Origin: Bacillota bacterium
GTDB taxonomy: Bacteria; Bacillota; Sulfobacillia; Sulfobacillales; Sulfobacillaceae
NCBI GenBank assembly: GCA_021784595.1
Contig: JAJYHT010000068.1
Location: 1 to 43,084, forward strand
Direction of reading: 5' to 3'
DNA length: 43,084 nucleotides
Position 1 is the stretch's first letter; each line of letters opens with the position of its first letter. Under the pieces are notes generated by a model. That model saw only the letters and a list, made by a program, of their open reading frames with translations, ran no database searches and was not told where the DNA came from. A program made the translations under genes and the position numbers. Below are positions 1-9,492 of the stretch, piece after piece.

Positions 1-1032
1 CCGGCCCCCTGGCGGGGCCCCCGCTGAAGCTCGGATCAACATCTGGGGCGTACGAGCCCGTGTAAGTCAGGAGGAGCCGCTCAGGAAATGGGGCACCGCA
101 CCGATAAAATTGGTAGTGGTTGGCAGGGATAACATGGGATATTCCTGCGGGTGTTAATCCTGGCCATGGGCCGATATTTATCCCCAAAATAAAAGTGTTG
201 ACATATTCGATAACATCTTTGCGTACCAATTATTACCATTTAAGCCATTAACTTACTCACAAAAATAAGGTACACCCATTATCAATGGCCTTATCTACTA
301 AAACTTCGCGTCATTTTGATAAAACTATTCAGCTGGCCGTCCTGGTTGGGCGGAGGCCGTTTACGTAGCCAGGATGGACAGCTTGCCAGAAACCGACCTT
401 ACGCAACGGTTGTCTTACGCCGATTTACTACCAAACAGTTGGTAGCGTAACCCAGTTGAAAGAGATTTTGGGTGAGGTGCGTGCGCAACATAAAGGCGAA
501 TATTCGCCCAAGCGTATTAGCCATACTAGGCCCTACTAATGACCCCGTAGAGGCCATTAGTGTTTCGGGGTCGGAAACACACTGTCCTGATGATATACGT
601 CAACGGCCCACGGGCCATTACTAATTCGATCTCAACTACTAAGAATGAATGACTGTAATGCATAATATGGGATACATGGTAATTTATGATCAAAAGAGTT
701 TGAAAGGCTGATGGAGAAATAACTCCTCATCATTTAATCGTTACACCAATTGAACCGTCATTCAAGCTCAAAATGAGCACCGAGTTCGCCCAATGAATGG
801 ATGCAGAGCTCGTGGAGTACGCGATGGACTACTGTCCACTGATCAAATTCCCGTTGATACCGGATGCTGGCTCTTGAAACACATGCACCACGCCATAGCC
901 GTAGTCTTCCGCGTAGCACACTATACAAACGTCGATTGGTCGGTGAGCGTAATTGTTGAATCTAGTAACTATTGACGGCGATTTTGGTAACGACTCAGTC
1001 TATAGTGTTCTTGGGCATCTACCGCGAATCCG
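1..1032. other. Gene-poor region, no supported gene
   Basis: No reading frame here looks like a conserved protein. The longest is a 60-codon frame at 793-975 without a convincing ribosome site. Short interrupted frames around 283-540 could be a decayed gene or transposase, but no motif was recognised. Two small hairpins are visible: GGCCCC/GGGGCC at 3-19 and GACCCCG/CGGGGTC at 541-572. Neither has a T-run, so I do not call terminators. Confidence 0.4.
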
Positions 1033-1087
1033 ATACATCCTTAGCTACGGTAGACCGGAATCAACCGATATTCATGTCCTCTTTTGG

Positions 1088-2035
1088 TTAGTGCTCTTTG
1101 TCGATACGGATGGCCGCCAATAGTTCATCTAAAGTGGAGACTTCTAGTATTTTGGGCAATAGTAAGCGCATGATATCTGTCGCGTCAAGACAGGAGAGTT
1201 CCGTCACCACCGCTTCGCTGAGGGGACCGAAACGAGCACGGAGAATTGTGATCGCTGCTTGTAGTTGCCCATCATGCCGTCCCTCTTTAAGTCCTTCTTG
1301 CAGTCCCTGTTCCCTTCCTTGTTGCAATCCTTTTTCTAATCCTCGCGCAATCGCTTCCTCTTCTAACTGTCGGATGAGTTCAGTCATCCGAATCACCTCC
1401 TTTAACGATTTTAACATATCCGCACTGAGAAAATTACTGGTTAATCCCGCTATCAGCGCCCCCACGTACGACTGATGGGTCTTGGGAATATGGGGCAAGA
1501 GATCCACCGACTGTGCCACCAATTGCTGTTGGGTTAAATCCCGATGCCCCATGAAGGGCAGAAACGCCAAATCCAGATCGTCGTAGATCGTCCAGTCTTC
1601 GGGTCGAGTCCGTTGGATACGGCGGATCGCGTCTTCGGCATTTTTGTTCGCCAGATACACATTGTGCACGTGAACTCGAATCGTCCCCCAATCTTCGTCC
1701 GTGACGGCATCACGCACACCACTCAGATAAATGACTACCGTCCGCACAGAACATCCATACTTGTCGGCCAGATGCAACGCATAATTGCCCAATCGAACCA
1801 ATGACGGCACCGGGGTCGATTGGAACTCCACATTGAGCAATTGGCCATCTTCAGTTCGAAACACCGCGTCGAGAACCTTTTCATGGACGTCTATGATCGG
1901 TACGTTGGGCGGGTACGCCTGGACAATGCGGGGCAGTTGCAAGCCATACCACTCGAGCAGGGAGTCCTGGAGAATATGGGCGAGTGCTCTTTGAATGACA
2001 TCTTTGGCGTTACGGGGGAACTCTTCCGACGGCAC
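1088..2035 (-). CDS. Rpn-family PD-(D/E)XK nuclease / transposase-like protein
   Basis: Resembles the Rpn/YhgA group (recombination-promoting nucleases often annotated as putative transposases). The N-terminal half holds the nuclease-like core with V-L-D-A-V-F followed by L-N-V-E-F-Q, which fits the D...ExQ signature of the PD-(D/E)XK fold. Near residues 220-255 is a charged Gly/Glu/Gln-rich repeat typical of these proteins (EKGLQQGREQGLQEGLKEG). The last 60 residues resemble the DUF4351-type tail. The ATG at 2041 sits directly against AAAGGAGG with no spacing. The in-frame GTG at 2035 is six bases downstream of that ribosome site and is the better start. The gene stands alone between gene-poor regions, as these mobile-type genes often do. 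The fold assignment is by recognition; activity is inference. Confidence 0.75.
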   Translation of the reverse strand: MPSEEFPRNAKDVIQRALAHILQDSLLEWYGLQLPRIVQAYPPNVPIIDVHEKVLDAVFRTEDGQLLNVEFQSTPVPSLVRLGNYALHLADKYGCSVRTVVIYLSGVRDAVTDEDWGTIRVHVHNVYLANKNAEDAIRRIQRTRPEDWTIYDDLDLAFLPFMGHRDLTQQQLVAQSVDLLPHIPKTHQSYVGALIAGLTSNFLSADMLKSLKEVIRMTELIRQLEEEAIARGLEKGLQQGREQGLQEGLKEGRHDGQLQAAITILRARFGPLSEAVVTELSCLDATDIMRLLLPKILEVSTLDELLAAIRIDKEH

Positions 2036-2045
2036 AGTCATCCTC

Positions 2046-2615
2046 CTTTACAATTACAAGAGAAACACAAGCATCCTCCATCACAGTACCTGATCCAGAC
2101 GCTCCCGGGTAGGAAAAACTTGAGTGCTGTCGAACGATTCTTGTAATCGAGGAAACGGAGCACAGTTTCATTTTAACGGCTATGTTTGCCGGTAATCGAC
2201 TCAGGAAACCACCTGAGGGCGAACCCCCGATTGCGGGGAAATCCTCCTCCTGAGGGGTGCGGATAAGGGCGGTTACCATGTAACGGGGGCCTGTGGTGCT
2301 TGCCCTCAAAGACGAGGGGGTGATGCCCAGGCTTCGGTCCGCGGATCACATTTCTTGCGCACCGTGGGAGGGACCCTTTAATCAAGGATCGGATGCGCGC
2401 CTGTGGTATTACATGCCTTCCAGTCGACTCTTTTCGTGTGACCACAATTTTAAAGTGCACCCTATTGCGGCTAGGATTCATGGAATTAGTGAGTAGATGG
2501 GGTTTGTTGCCTAAAAAGAAAAATAGGCAATATTGCAAGGAAGAGATTAGGTCAGGCCAGGATTCTCCTCGTCATTGTAAATCGAACCACCCCACGCCGT
2601 CATTGGAGAGTTTTA
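2046..2615. other. Gene-poor region, no supported gene
   Basis: Only overlapping short frames on both strands occur here, with no ribosome site and no recognised protein. It lies beyond the broken 3' end of the IS4-type transposase fragment and may include decayed insertion-sequence DNA. Confidence 0.35.
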
Positions 2616-2948
2616 CTATCGCTGGAAAAGAAGCGGTATAAAGGGCCGCACATGCCGATAGACCTCCCGGGCCACGTGACTTAAAACTCGGCGCCAATTC
2701 CAGCGGGGGTCATTGAGGAAACGGTAGACCACGTCTTTGCCGAATGGCACCTCGTCAGATGGGCGAGTTTCCCACCACCGCCAGAAATTTCGTTGGGTGA
2801 AGATCAGGCCGAGGAGAAACTGTATCACGATACGGGGAGCGATCCCCACCGCAGCTCTATGGATGCCTGCCGCGTGGAGAATGCGGGCGAAGCCGATCGT
2901 TGCGAGGAACGGAGAAAGTCTTGAATCCGGATGATTTTGTGGTATCAT
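2616..2948 (-). pseudogene. IS4-family transposase, N-terminal fragment
   Basis: The 110-residue frame looks like the start of an IS4-type DDE transposase: a hydrophobic N-terminal part (ARILHAAGIHRAAVG), then G-K-D-V-V-Y-R-F-L-N-D-P-R-W-N-W-R, the phrase that precedes the first catalytic Asp block in this family. The frame ends at VRPFIPLLFQR before any DDE residue, so the catalytic domain is missing. Nothing downstream (2046-2615) restores it. A weak ribosome site (AGAGG) lies ahead of the ATG. This is a dead 5' remnant of an insertion sequence. The family call is by pattern recognition only. Confidence 0.6.
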
Positions 2949-3014
2949 TATTTTGCCTCTTTCTGGCTAATTTTTGGTAGACACCTAAATTACACCAGAA
3001 ACGAGGCATTTTTT

Positions 3015-3060
3015 GTTGTCAAGCGGTCAGGTCAACGCAAAAAATCGGCGTCCTGACAAC
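3015..3060. repeat. Inverted repeat upstream of the transposase fragment
   Basis: GTTGTCA at 3015-3021 is matched by TGACAAC at 3054-3060, with a nested GTCAGG/CCTGAC pair inside. It lies just outside the start of the IS4-type fragment and may mark the end of the former insertion sequence or a hairpin in its leader. Confidence 0.35.
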
Positions 3061-3195
3061 GTTTTTAAACACTTTTCTCCTGCGAAAGTTGAGTTATAAT
3101 TATGCGATAAGTACGGGTCAGTGCCTAAAACTAAAGTAGAGCCATACTGCTTGCCATGCCATCGGCGCCGCTAAGAAATCCGGGAGTGTTCCAAG

Positions 3196-4476
3196 TTATT
3201 CTTTGACTAGGAGTTGTTCTCGTTCTGGGCCAACGGAAATCAGATGCACCGGAGTGCCGATGAGTTCCTCAATCCGTTCCACATAGTGGCGAGTGGCGCT
3301 CGGTAAGTTGTGATACCTGCGGATGGCTCGAATGTCGGTTCGCCATCCCGGCATCATCTCGAATATCGGTTGGGCTGCGGTCAGTTGAGTCGTGGTGGGA
3401 AACTGGGTGGTTACTTTCCCATCTATGCGATATCCGACCGCAATGGGAATTTCCTCTAAATAGCCTAACACGTCCAGATTTGTTAACGCGACTTCGGTTG
3501 CCCCCTGGACCGCACAACCATAGCGGGTGGCGACCGCATCGAACCAACCGACCCGACGCGGCCGGCCAGTTGTCGCGCCGTATTCGCCCGCGTCCCCGCC
3601 GCGCTCACGTAATGTCTCTGCGTCCGAACCCAAGAGCTCAGTGACGAAGGGCCCGGCGCCGACACAGGTGGAATAGGCTTTGGTGACGGCAATAATCCGC
3701 GTGATGGCGTACGGTGGAATGCCGGCTCCGACGCTGGCAAATCCCGCCAAGGGAGATGACGATGTGGTAAAGGGATAAATGCCATGGTCGGGATCTCGGA
3801 GCGCCCCCAGCTGACCCTCTAGTACGATGCTCTGGCCATCTCGCCATCCATTTTGAAGTAATGTGGTCGTATCCGCCACATAGTCGGCAATTTGGGCAGC
3901 CTCGTGCCACAAGGTTTCGGTGAGAGCGTCGGGATCTACCATAGGTTGGTTGTAGCCATAAACGAATAACACATTCTTCAGTGCAAGCGCCCGCTCCACG
4001 CGCTCTCGAAGCCGATTCTTGCTGAACAGTTCGGAAATCTGCACTCCAATTTTGAGCGCCTTATCAGCATAAAACGGCGCAATACCCGTGCGGGTGGATC
4101 CAAATTGATTCGCTCCGAGTCGCTCTTCTTCATATCGGTCTAACTGGACATGAACCGGTAGCACTACCTGAGCGCGCTCTGACACCCTCAGTTGCGGCGT
4201 CGGCACCGCACGCTCACGGAGGGTCGCGAGTTCGCGCAGGAGATCTTTGATATTCACTGCCACGCCCGGTCCAATCACATTGTGGACGTGAGGGTAAAAC
4301 ACCCCAGAGGGCAATGCATGCAGAGCAAATTTGCCCCACGCGTTGAGAATGGTGTGCCCGGCATTACTACCTCCTTGAAAACGCACCACAAAATTTGCAT
4401 CGTGGGCTAGATAATCCGTAATTTTCCCTTTACCTTCGTCGCCCCAATTGGCCCCGACGACCGCCATGACGCCCAT
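3196..4476 (-). CDS. purA: Adenylosuccinate synthetase
   Basis: Catalyses GTP-dependent formation of adenylosuccinate from IMP and aspartate, the first committed step to AMP. Recognisable blocks: the GDEGKG loop near the N-terminus with the catalytic Asp, GGSNAGHT with the catalytic His, the EYGATTGRPRRVGW aspartate/IMP loop, and NLDVLGYLEEIPIAVGYRI near the C-terminus. At 426 residues it has the usual length. The start chosen is MGVMAVVG (ATG at 4476) behind AGGGGG; the longer frame to 4566 runs into the promoter. The sequence is divergent: the usual WGDEGKG is preceded by Asn instead of Gln, EGAQG reads EGQLG, and TKAYTTRVG reads TKAYSTCVG. Most ligand residues remain, so I expect an active PurA. 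A paralogue with altered specificity is a weaker alternative. It is transcribed divergently from a LysR-type gene. Confidence 0.93.
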   Translation of the reverse strand: MGVMAVVGANWGDEGKGKITDYLAHDANFVVRFQGGSNAGHTILNAWGKFALHALPSGVFYPHVHNVIGPGVAVNIKDLLRELATLRERAVPTPQLRVSERAQVVLPVHVQLDRYEEERLGANQFGSTRTGIAPFYADKALKIGVQISELFSKNRLRERVERALALKNVLFVYGYNQPMVDPDALTETLWHEAAQIADYVADTTTLLQNGWRDGQSIVLEGQLGALRDPDHGIYPFTTSSSPLAGFASVGAGIPPYAITRIIAVTKAYSTCVGAGPFVTELLGSDAETLRERGGDAGEYGATTGRPRRVGWFDAVATRYGCAVQGATEVALTNLDVLGYLEEIPIAVGYRIDGKVTTQFPTTTQLTAAQPIFEMMPGWRTDIRAIRRYHNLPSATRHYVERIEELIGTPVHLISVGPEREQLLVKE

Positions 4477-4513
4477 TGAACGGTTCCCCCTCTTCTTAAT
4501 TGCCTGCCTGGCT

Positions 4514-4542
4514 AGTATAATGAAGCCCAAGATATAATGAAA
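4514..4542 (-). promoter_or_regulatory. Putative purA promoter
   Basis: On the minus strand TTTCAT and TATACT are separated by 17 bases and lie about 37 bases before the purA ATG. On the plus strand the same stretch holds two TATAAT hexamers (4516-4521, 4533-4538) that could serve the divergent LysR gene. The two promoters therefore overlap. Confidence 0.45.
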
Positions 4543-4573
4543 TTTAATTCTTCTTAGAGGAGCCATAAGTTTT

Positions 4574-5476
4574 ATGAATATGGTGACATCTATAGACCGG
4601 TATCGGATTTTTCATGCGGTGGCAGAAGCCGGGAGCCTCACCCAAGCGGCTGAGGACTTATTCGTATCGCAACCAGCGGTTAGCCAATCAATTAAAAAAT
4701 TGGAAAACGAGATAGGTGCAGCTTTATTGATTCGCACTGCTCGGGGCATCCAATTGACTTCCGCAGGGGTCGTGTTGTTGTCGTATGTGGACCAAGCATT
4801 ACAGCTTTTGGAGGCTGGAGAGCGCCACGTCGCCGACCTCCGGCAATTGAACCGAGGCGACATCCGCATTGGGGCCAGCGACACTCTTTGCCGTCATTAT
4901 CTCTTGCCCATTTTGGATTCTTTTCACCGGGAACATCCCCACATCCAATTGCATGTGACAAATCGAACATCGCGGGAAACGGTGACGTTATTGCAGGCCG
5001 GACAGATTGACTTTGGCATCGTGAACCTCCCGGTATCCAACGAGCGGCTTACCATTTTCGAAGGTCCTCGTCTGCAGGACTGTTTTGTCGTGGGGGATAA
5101 GTATCGCGAGTTGGCGAACCGCCCCTTGGCTCTGGCGGAATTATCACGAGTTCCACTTCTCCTGCTAGAGACTGGGAGCGTGACCCGAGCTCAGATCGAC
5201 GAATTTTTCGTGGCCAACGGGGTGTCCCTCACTCCAGAAATTGAGCTGGGTAGTATCGATCTGTTGGTCGAATTTGCTCGCATTGGGTTGGGGGTATCCG
5301 CAGTCATCCGTAATTTTGTGCAGGACGATTTGACCCGCGGACGCCTTTACGAAGTGCAGACCGTCCCGCCGATGCCGAGTCGGTCGGTGGGGCTGATTGT
5401 TTCCAAAGAGGTGCCGATGTCCTACGCGGCGGTGCAACTGATGACCCAATTGCGTGCAGCGCGGTTGGACGACTAG
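4574..5476 (+). CDS. LysR-family transcriptional regulator
   Basis: A full-length LysR-type regulator of 300 residues. The N-terminal winged helix-turn-helix (about residues 5-65) contains the family pattern A-V-A-E-A-G-S-L-T-Q-A-A-E-D-L and S-Q-P-A-V-S-Q-S-I-K-K-L-E. It is followed by a periplasmic-binding-protein-like effector domain (about 90-295, starting GDIRIGASDTLCRHYLLP). AGAGGAG at 4556-4562 is the ribosome site, 11 bases before the ATG. The gene diverges from purA with about 97 bases between starts, the usual LysR arrangement in which the regulator controls its neighbour and itself. A LysR/purA pairing is unusual and the effector cannot be read from sequence. Confidence 0.9.
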   Translation: MNMVTSIDRYRIFHAVAEAGSLTQAAEDLFVSQPAVSQSIKKLENEIGAALLIRTARGIQLTSAGVVLLSYVDQALQLLEAGERHVADLRQLNRGDIRIGASDTLCRHYLLPILDSFHREHPHIQLHVTNRTSRETVTLLQAGQIDFGIVNLPVSNERLTIFEGPRLQDCFVVGDKYRELANRPLALAELSRVPLLLLETGSVTRAQIDEFFVANGVSLTPEIELGSIDLLVEFARIGLGVSAVIRNFVQDDLTRGRLYEVQTVPPMPSRSVGLIVSKEVPMSYAAVQLMTQLRAARLDD

Positions 5477-5705
5477 TCAATGTCCAAGGAGATTGTGAAT
5501 AGGGGGGTGAGCCAGCCAGGGTCAATAAACACTCAGTGGTCGAAGACCGTAATAGCGCGAAGGTTTGGGGGAACTTCAAGGACAGCCACTTTGGCAGGAT
5601 TTTAAAATGACTCTTTAGTTTGGAAAGACTAGATTGGTCTGCCAACAGGACCGTCACTGCAGGTTAGCGCGGATGCTTGAAGAGAGTCGTGGAGGACAGG
5701 CTTCC

Positions 5706-6674
5706 TCAAGGAGAATGAAAGGCCAATATGCGCCTTGCGCGCTCCAAGACCATCGCACCGACCTCGGGAGGACCGATGACTCGGATGTCCGATCCAAAAC
5801 TTAAGATATGGCGGCAAGCCGATTCCACGGTTTCGAAGATCACTCGCACCTCGGTATAACCCGGATGCGTCTCTTGATATCCTTTCGGTTCGTCGTAGAG
5901 GATACGCCATGGAGTGGCTTGAATGAATTGGCCATAAACCTGATCCCTAATCCAGAGCAACACCTCATATCGCGGACGACTCGTTTCAAATTCACGTATC
6001 CATTGCGTCCAAAAGGCTCGGAGATCGAACGCAATTGATCGAACGCATTGTTCGTCACGCATGAGGGTCTGTTGAATGCGCGACACTCGATATACTCTGA
6101 GTATTTTATCACTGGCACCTACCAGGTACCATACGCCGACTTTAGCCACTAGCGCATATGGACATATAGCGCGGGATATCACAGAACCGTCTGGTTTGGC
6201 GTACATCAGATCCAACTGCCGGTTTTGCCACAGGGCCTGCTGGATCGTGTCCAAAGCGGGTTCGGTCTTGGGCGAGCTAAACCATGGTGTTTCGTCGATG
6301 TAGAACCGTTGAGTCACCTCTGCGGCTACGGAATATTGATCTGACGGTATGGCCAGGTGCAGCTTATCCTGTGCTGTCAAGGCATCTTGTTCCCAACCAA
6401 GATCAGCCAGCAGGCCTTCATGGCCTCCAAGAAGCAAGGTCCGGAGTTCAGCGGTTCGCAGACCAGACAAGTCCAGTCGGTAGCCGCTCATCAGTTGAAA
6501 ACCCCCGTGGGAGCCTCGCTGCGCGTACACCGGGATACCGGCCATGCCTAAGGCTTGTATGTCTCGTAAAACGGTTCGCTCCGATACCTCAAGCCGTTCT
6601 GCTAGCTGACGGGCTGTTAATGAGTGGCGACGCTGCAAAAGCAGAATCATGGCGACCAGGCGGTCAGCGCGCAT
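5706..6674 (-). CDS. WYL-domain transcriptional regulator (HTH_11/YafY type)
   Basis: A 322-residue regulator. Residues 1-60 form a DeoR/HTH_11-type winged helix (R-A-D-R-L-V-A-M-I-L-L-L-Q-R, then LAERLEVSERTVLRDIQAL). The WYL ligand-sensing domain lies about 145-220, with R-A-I-C-P-Y-A-L-V, the V-W-Y-L-V-G core and F/Y-R-V-S-R-I, followed by the WCX-type C-terminal part to 322. GGGGAGG lies nine bases before the ATG. The gene diverges from the BtrH-like gene at 6817. A perfect palindrome between them (6712-6730) is the likely operator, so it probably controls that gene and the MFS gene behind it. WYL domains sense nucleotides or other small ligands; the ligand here is unknown. Confidence 0.88.
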   Translation of the reverse strand: MRADRLVAMILLLQRRHSLTARQLAERLEVSERTVLRDIQALGMAGIPVYAQRGSHGGFQLMSGYRLDLSGLRTAELRTLLLGGHEGLLADLGWEQDALTAQDKLHLAIPSDQYSVAAEVTQRFYIDETPWFSSPKTEPALDTIQQALWQNRQLDLMYAKPDGSVISRAICPYALVAKVGVWYLVGASDKILRVYRVSRIQQTLMRDEQCVRSIAFDLRAFWTQWIREFETSRPRYEVLLWIRDQVYGQFIQATPWRILYDEPKGYQETHPGYTEVRVIFETVESACRHILSFGSDIRVIGPPEVGAMVLERARRILAFHSP

Positions 6675-6711
6675 AAGACATCGCCTCCCCGATTGCAGAA
6701 TTTGTTCTTAT

Positions 6712-6730
6712 CATGACACAAGATGTCATG
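6712..6730. promoter_or_regulatory. Perfect palindrome, candidate WYL-regulator operator
   Basis: CATGACA-CAAGA-TGTCATG: seven-base arms matching perfectly with a five-base spacer, in the divergent gap. The right arm overlaps the -35 hexamer of the rightward promoter, a position suited to repression. Confidence 0.6.
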
Positions 6731-6752
6731 TTTGTGGATCTAGGATTATAAC
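6724..6752 (+). promoter_or_regulatory. Putative promoter of the BtrH-like gene
   Basis: TGTCAT and TATAAC are separated by exactly 17 bases. The -35 element is weak and lies in the palindrome; the -10 is near consensus. The start codon at 6817 follows at a normal leader distance. Confidence 0.5.
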
Positions 6753-6816
6753 GTGAGTTTGCACTGAATCTTTTTGGTCAGGGCATCAGCCGGTAAAGGT
6801 CGGGAGGAACAAGACA

Positions 6817-7758
6817 ATGACACCGCCTCACTACATTGGAAAATCCGAGTATTGCTATTCAAATTCTGTTGCTATGATGCTGGCCACTTTGGGTGAGCGG
6901 ATTGAGCCGTCTACCATTGAGGTGCTGACTGGTATGGGTATTGGGGCATTTCTGGAAAAAGGCTCCGGATTTCTTTTTTTTGACTGTTCTACACCCGACA
7001 CGGGGATTACTCGAGCCTTGCACGCCTTGGGATTCGACTTCCTAGAAATCTGGCAGGAGGAGCCGGCACAGGATCCCATGCCTGGGCTGATCGAAGCGCT
7101 GCAAGAAGGCCCGGTGATTCTTGGCCCCTTGGACCTTGGGTTATTGTCGTATAACCCGCACACGTTGGGGGAGAGCGGCGCTGATCACTATGCACTCGCT
7201 TATGATGCGGACAATGCGTTCGTCTTCCTCCATGATCCCTGGGGTTTTCCTTGTGCCATGATTTCCCACGCCGAACTCAGAGAAGCTTGGCGAGCAGACA
7301 CCATTGATTACAAACGAGGCTACTTTCGAGCCTGGAGGCGTCTATGGCGGGTCGAAAACCCCTCAAAGGATGAGATCTACCAGCGTGCTCTCGCAGGGAT
7401 GAAGACAGTATACAGTGGCGAACAAATGTTGTTAGAGAAGGCGGAGATTATCGCCGGATCCCAAGCCATTCGGGTTGTGGCCCGCCTTGCCCATGAGGGG
7501 ATGCTTAGGGACAAGGCGCGAGAATTTCTGATAGGTTTCTCCTTGCCGCTAGCGACCCGGCGTGCTCTCGATTATGCAACATTTCTCGAATTGCATCAGG
7601 GGGAATTGTCGGATCTCAAGTATCGGCAAGCTAGGGCTTTGGGCATCTGTCAGACGTATGCGGTGGCACGAGATGGACAGTTGGGCACTATGCTTCATCA
7701 CGTAGCAGATTTGGAAGACGCCTTTCGTGAGATCGTCACCGCCGTACGACAGTCATGA
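6817..7758 (+). CDS. BtrH-like / C39-like papain-fold protein
   Basis: The N-terminal domain (about 1-165) resembles the BtrH_N family, a papain/C39-peptidase-like fold named after the butirosin acyltransferase BtrH. A candidate triad is visible: Cys13 in GKSEYCYSNS, His124 in GADHYALAYD and Asp140 in FLHDPWG. The rest (about 180-313) is helical and charged, like the DUF4872-type tail that often follows BtrH_N. There is no signal peptide, so it should be cytoplasmic. GGAGG precedes the ATG. It heads a rightward unit with an MFS gene behind it and the WYL regulator diverging. Members of this family act as acyl- or peptidyl-transferases or proteases on small metabolites; a role in making or modifying something exported by the MFS protein is inference. 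Confidence 0.6.
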   Translation: MTPPHYIGKSEYCYSNSVAMMLATLGERIEPSTIEVLTGMGIGAFLEKGSGFLFFDCSTPDTGITRALHALGFDFLEIWQEEPAQDPMPGLIEALQEGPVILGPLDLGLLSYNPHTLGESGADHYALAYDADNAFVFLHDPWGFPCAMISHAELREAWRADTIDYKRGYFRAWRRLWRVENPSKDEIYQRALAGMKTVYSGEQMLLEKAEIIAGSQAIRVVARLAHEGMLRDKAREFLIGFSLPLATRRALDYATFLELHQGELSDLKYRQARALGICQTYAVARDGQLGTMLHHVADLEDAFREIVTAVRQS

Positions 7759-7978
7759 TAGGAAACTCTCATGGATAGCTGGACGGCATGCATTTTGGCT
7801 GCGTGTGGCTCTCTGGGGTTCTTGAATTGTTTGGCGTAACGAGTAACTCTATGGAAAACACAGTTGGTTTGTCCTGGATACGGCCATCCATATGACTCTT
7901 TTAGGGCAACCGGTGTGCCAATGGTTGTTTGAATTGCTCATGGCACTCTAGAACTCCAATCTTCTCTAGGAGGAAACC

Positions 7979-9218
7979 ATGTTATACCGTATTCTCAACC
8001 GGCTAGTAGGAGTGGAAATAGATTTTTCCTTACGACCACTCCTACTTGTCTCGTTTCTCAGCACCGTCGCATTCTCGGCATTGTGGAGCTTCATCGGGAT
8101 TTGGGCTTCTTCTTATTTGCATGCTTCTCCTACCAGTATAGGAATTATGTATGCGATGGATGCGACAGCGGCCGCTACCACGGGTTATCAAGGGGGGGCG
8201 CTGGTCGGATCGCGTCGGCAGGCGGCAAGCAATTGGCCTCGCCTGGGGTGCCCAGTCAATTGCGAGTCTCGCACTATCTGTTTGTGGGCATGATCTTATC
8301 TTTGGAATCGTTATGGTAGTGATTGCGGGTGCAGCTTCTGGTCCTGGATTTGCCGCCACAAATGCCATGGTAGGCGACTTGGTGCCCGAACACAATAGCG
8401 AAACGGCGTATGGAACGCTCCGTGTGGTGACCAATATAGAGTATATGGCCGGACCGCCTTTAGGCGGACTGGCCCTGGTGGGAAATCACTGGTTCATTTT
8501 CTTTTTGGGCATCGCCTTGATGGGTTTGATTTCGGCAACGGCCGCGTTTGTTTTGCTACGGGATGACCATGTTGTCGAGAATGGGGTTCCAAGTGAACAC
8601 CAAATCAACCTCCGAACGTTATTCAATGACAGACCGTTCCTGCTGATCCTTTTATCCACTTTTGCAGGATTTTTGGTGTACACAGCTTATGAGGTCATGC
8701 TGCCCATCGCTGCAGTAATGTCTTATCGATTATCGGCGACAACTTGGGGGCTTCTCGCCATGATCAATCCCATTCTTATCGTTGCGTTTCAAGGTCGATT
8801 CATCAAAGTCACAAGAAGAATTTCGACGATGCTGAAGCTCGGCGGGTCGCTGGTGTTGATGGGGACGCCGTTCCTTATTCTCATCACCATTAGCAGCAGG
8901 TGGGGAATTGCTCTCGTTCTTATTTTATTTGCTTTCGGCGAGATGATTTGGGGACCAACATCGCAAGCGTTCGCGGCCTTGCTCGCGTCTGAGGTCAACA
9001 GAGGCGCATACCTGGGCACCTTTGGCGCGAGTGGTTCCGCAGCGTGGGCGGTCGGGCCGCTCGTCGATCTTTACTTGCGGGGAATCGGGGGAATGGCCGC
9101 GACCTGGGCGTTTACGGCCTTGATGGGTGTGGCTGCAGGGCTAATCGCCATGGCCGCTTTCCGATTGGCGGGACGGCATGGACGTTGCAGAACACATGGC
9201 ATCGCGCCAAATGGCTGA
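7979..9218 (+). pseudogene. MFS transporter interrupted by a +1 frameshift at a G7 tract
   Basis: Two frames make one major-facilitator protein. The first, from ATG 7979 (behind AGGAGG), gives the N-terminal helix to about GYQGG. The second continues as GRWSDRVGRRQAIGLAW, the classic MFS motif A between helices 2 and 3, and runs through the remaining helices to 9218. The break is at seven Gs (8192-8198); with six Gs the frames join exactly. The rest of the second frame is intact, with no further stops, so the damage is recent, phase-variable or a sequencing error. About 412 residues if restored, normal for the family. It is probably an exporter for the product or substrate of the upstream BtrH-like protein. 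Confidence 0.8.
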
Positions 9219-9492
9219 GTGTGCAGATATTTTGAATTGGGGTGATGCCGCAAGAGGTCTAAGATTAATCCTGTTAATGAAGATAATCACGGCCAAACCT
9301 TTGTACATGATCACACTCATCCCGTCTTATTAAACGTTTGCCGTGCTTGTGGGGGCGAGATGGCATTGCGCGAGGACCTGCCACATACATCGTTCACGAC
9401 ACTGTAGCAGGATTTTTCTGGAAAGTCGCGAATCTTTGCATGGGAGGTAGAAATCCCCACAAAAATTTGCGAAGTCAGGGAGGACAGATGCA

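Noticed and set aside
283-480. Interrupted frames resembling a decayed transposase
   Set aside because: Stops in every frame and no family motif; not enough to name an element.
793-975. 60-codon frame on the plus strand
   Set aside because: No ribosome site, no motif, composition like surrounding non-coding DNA.
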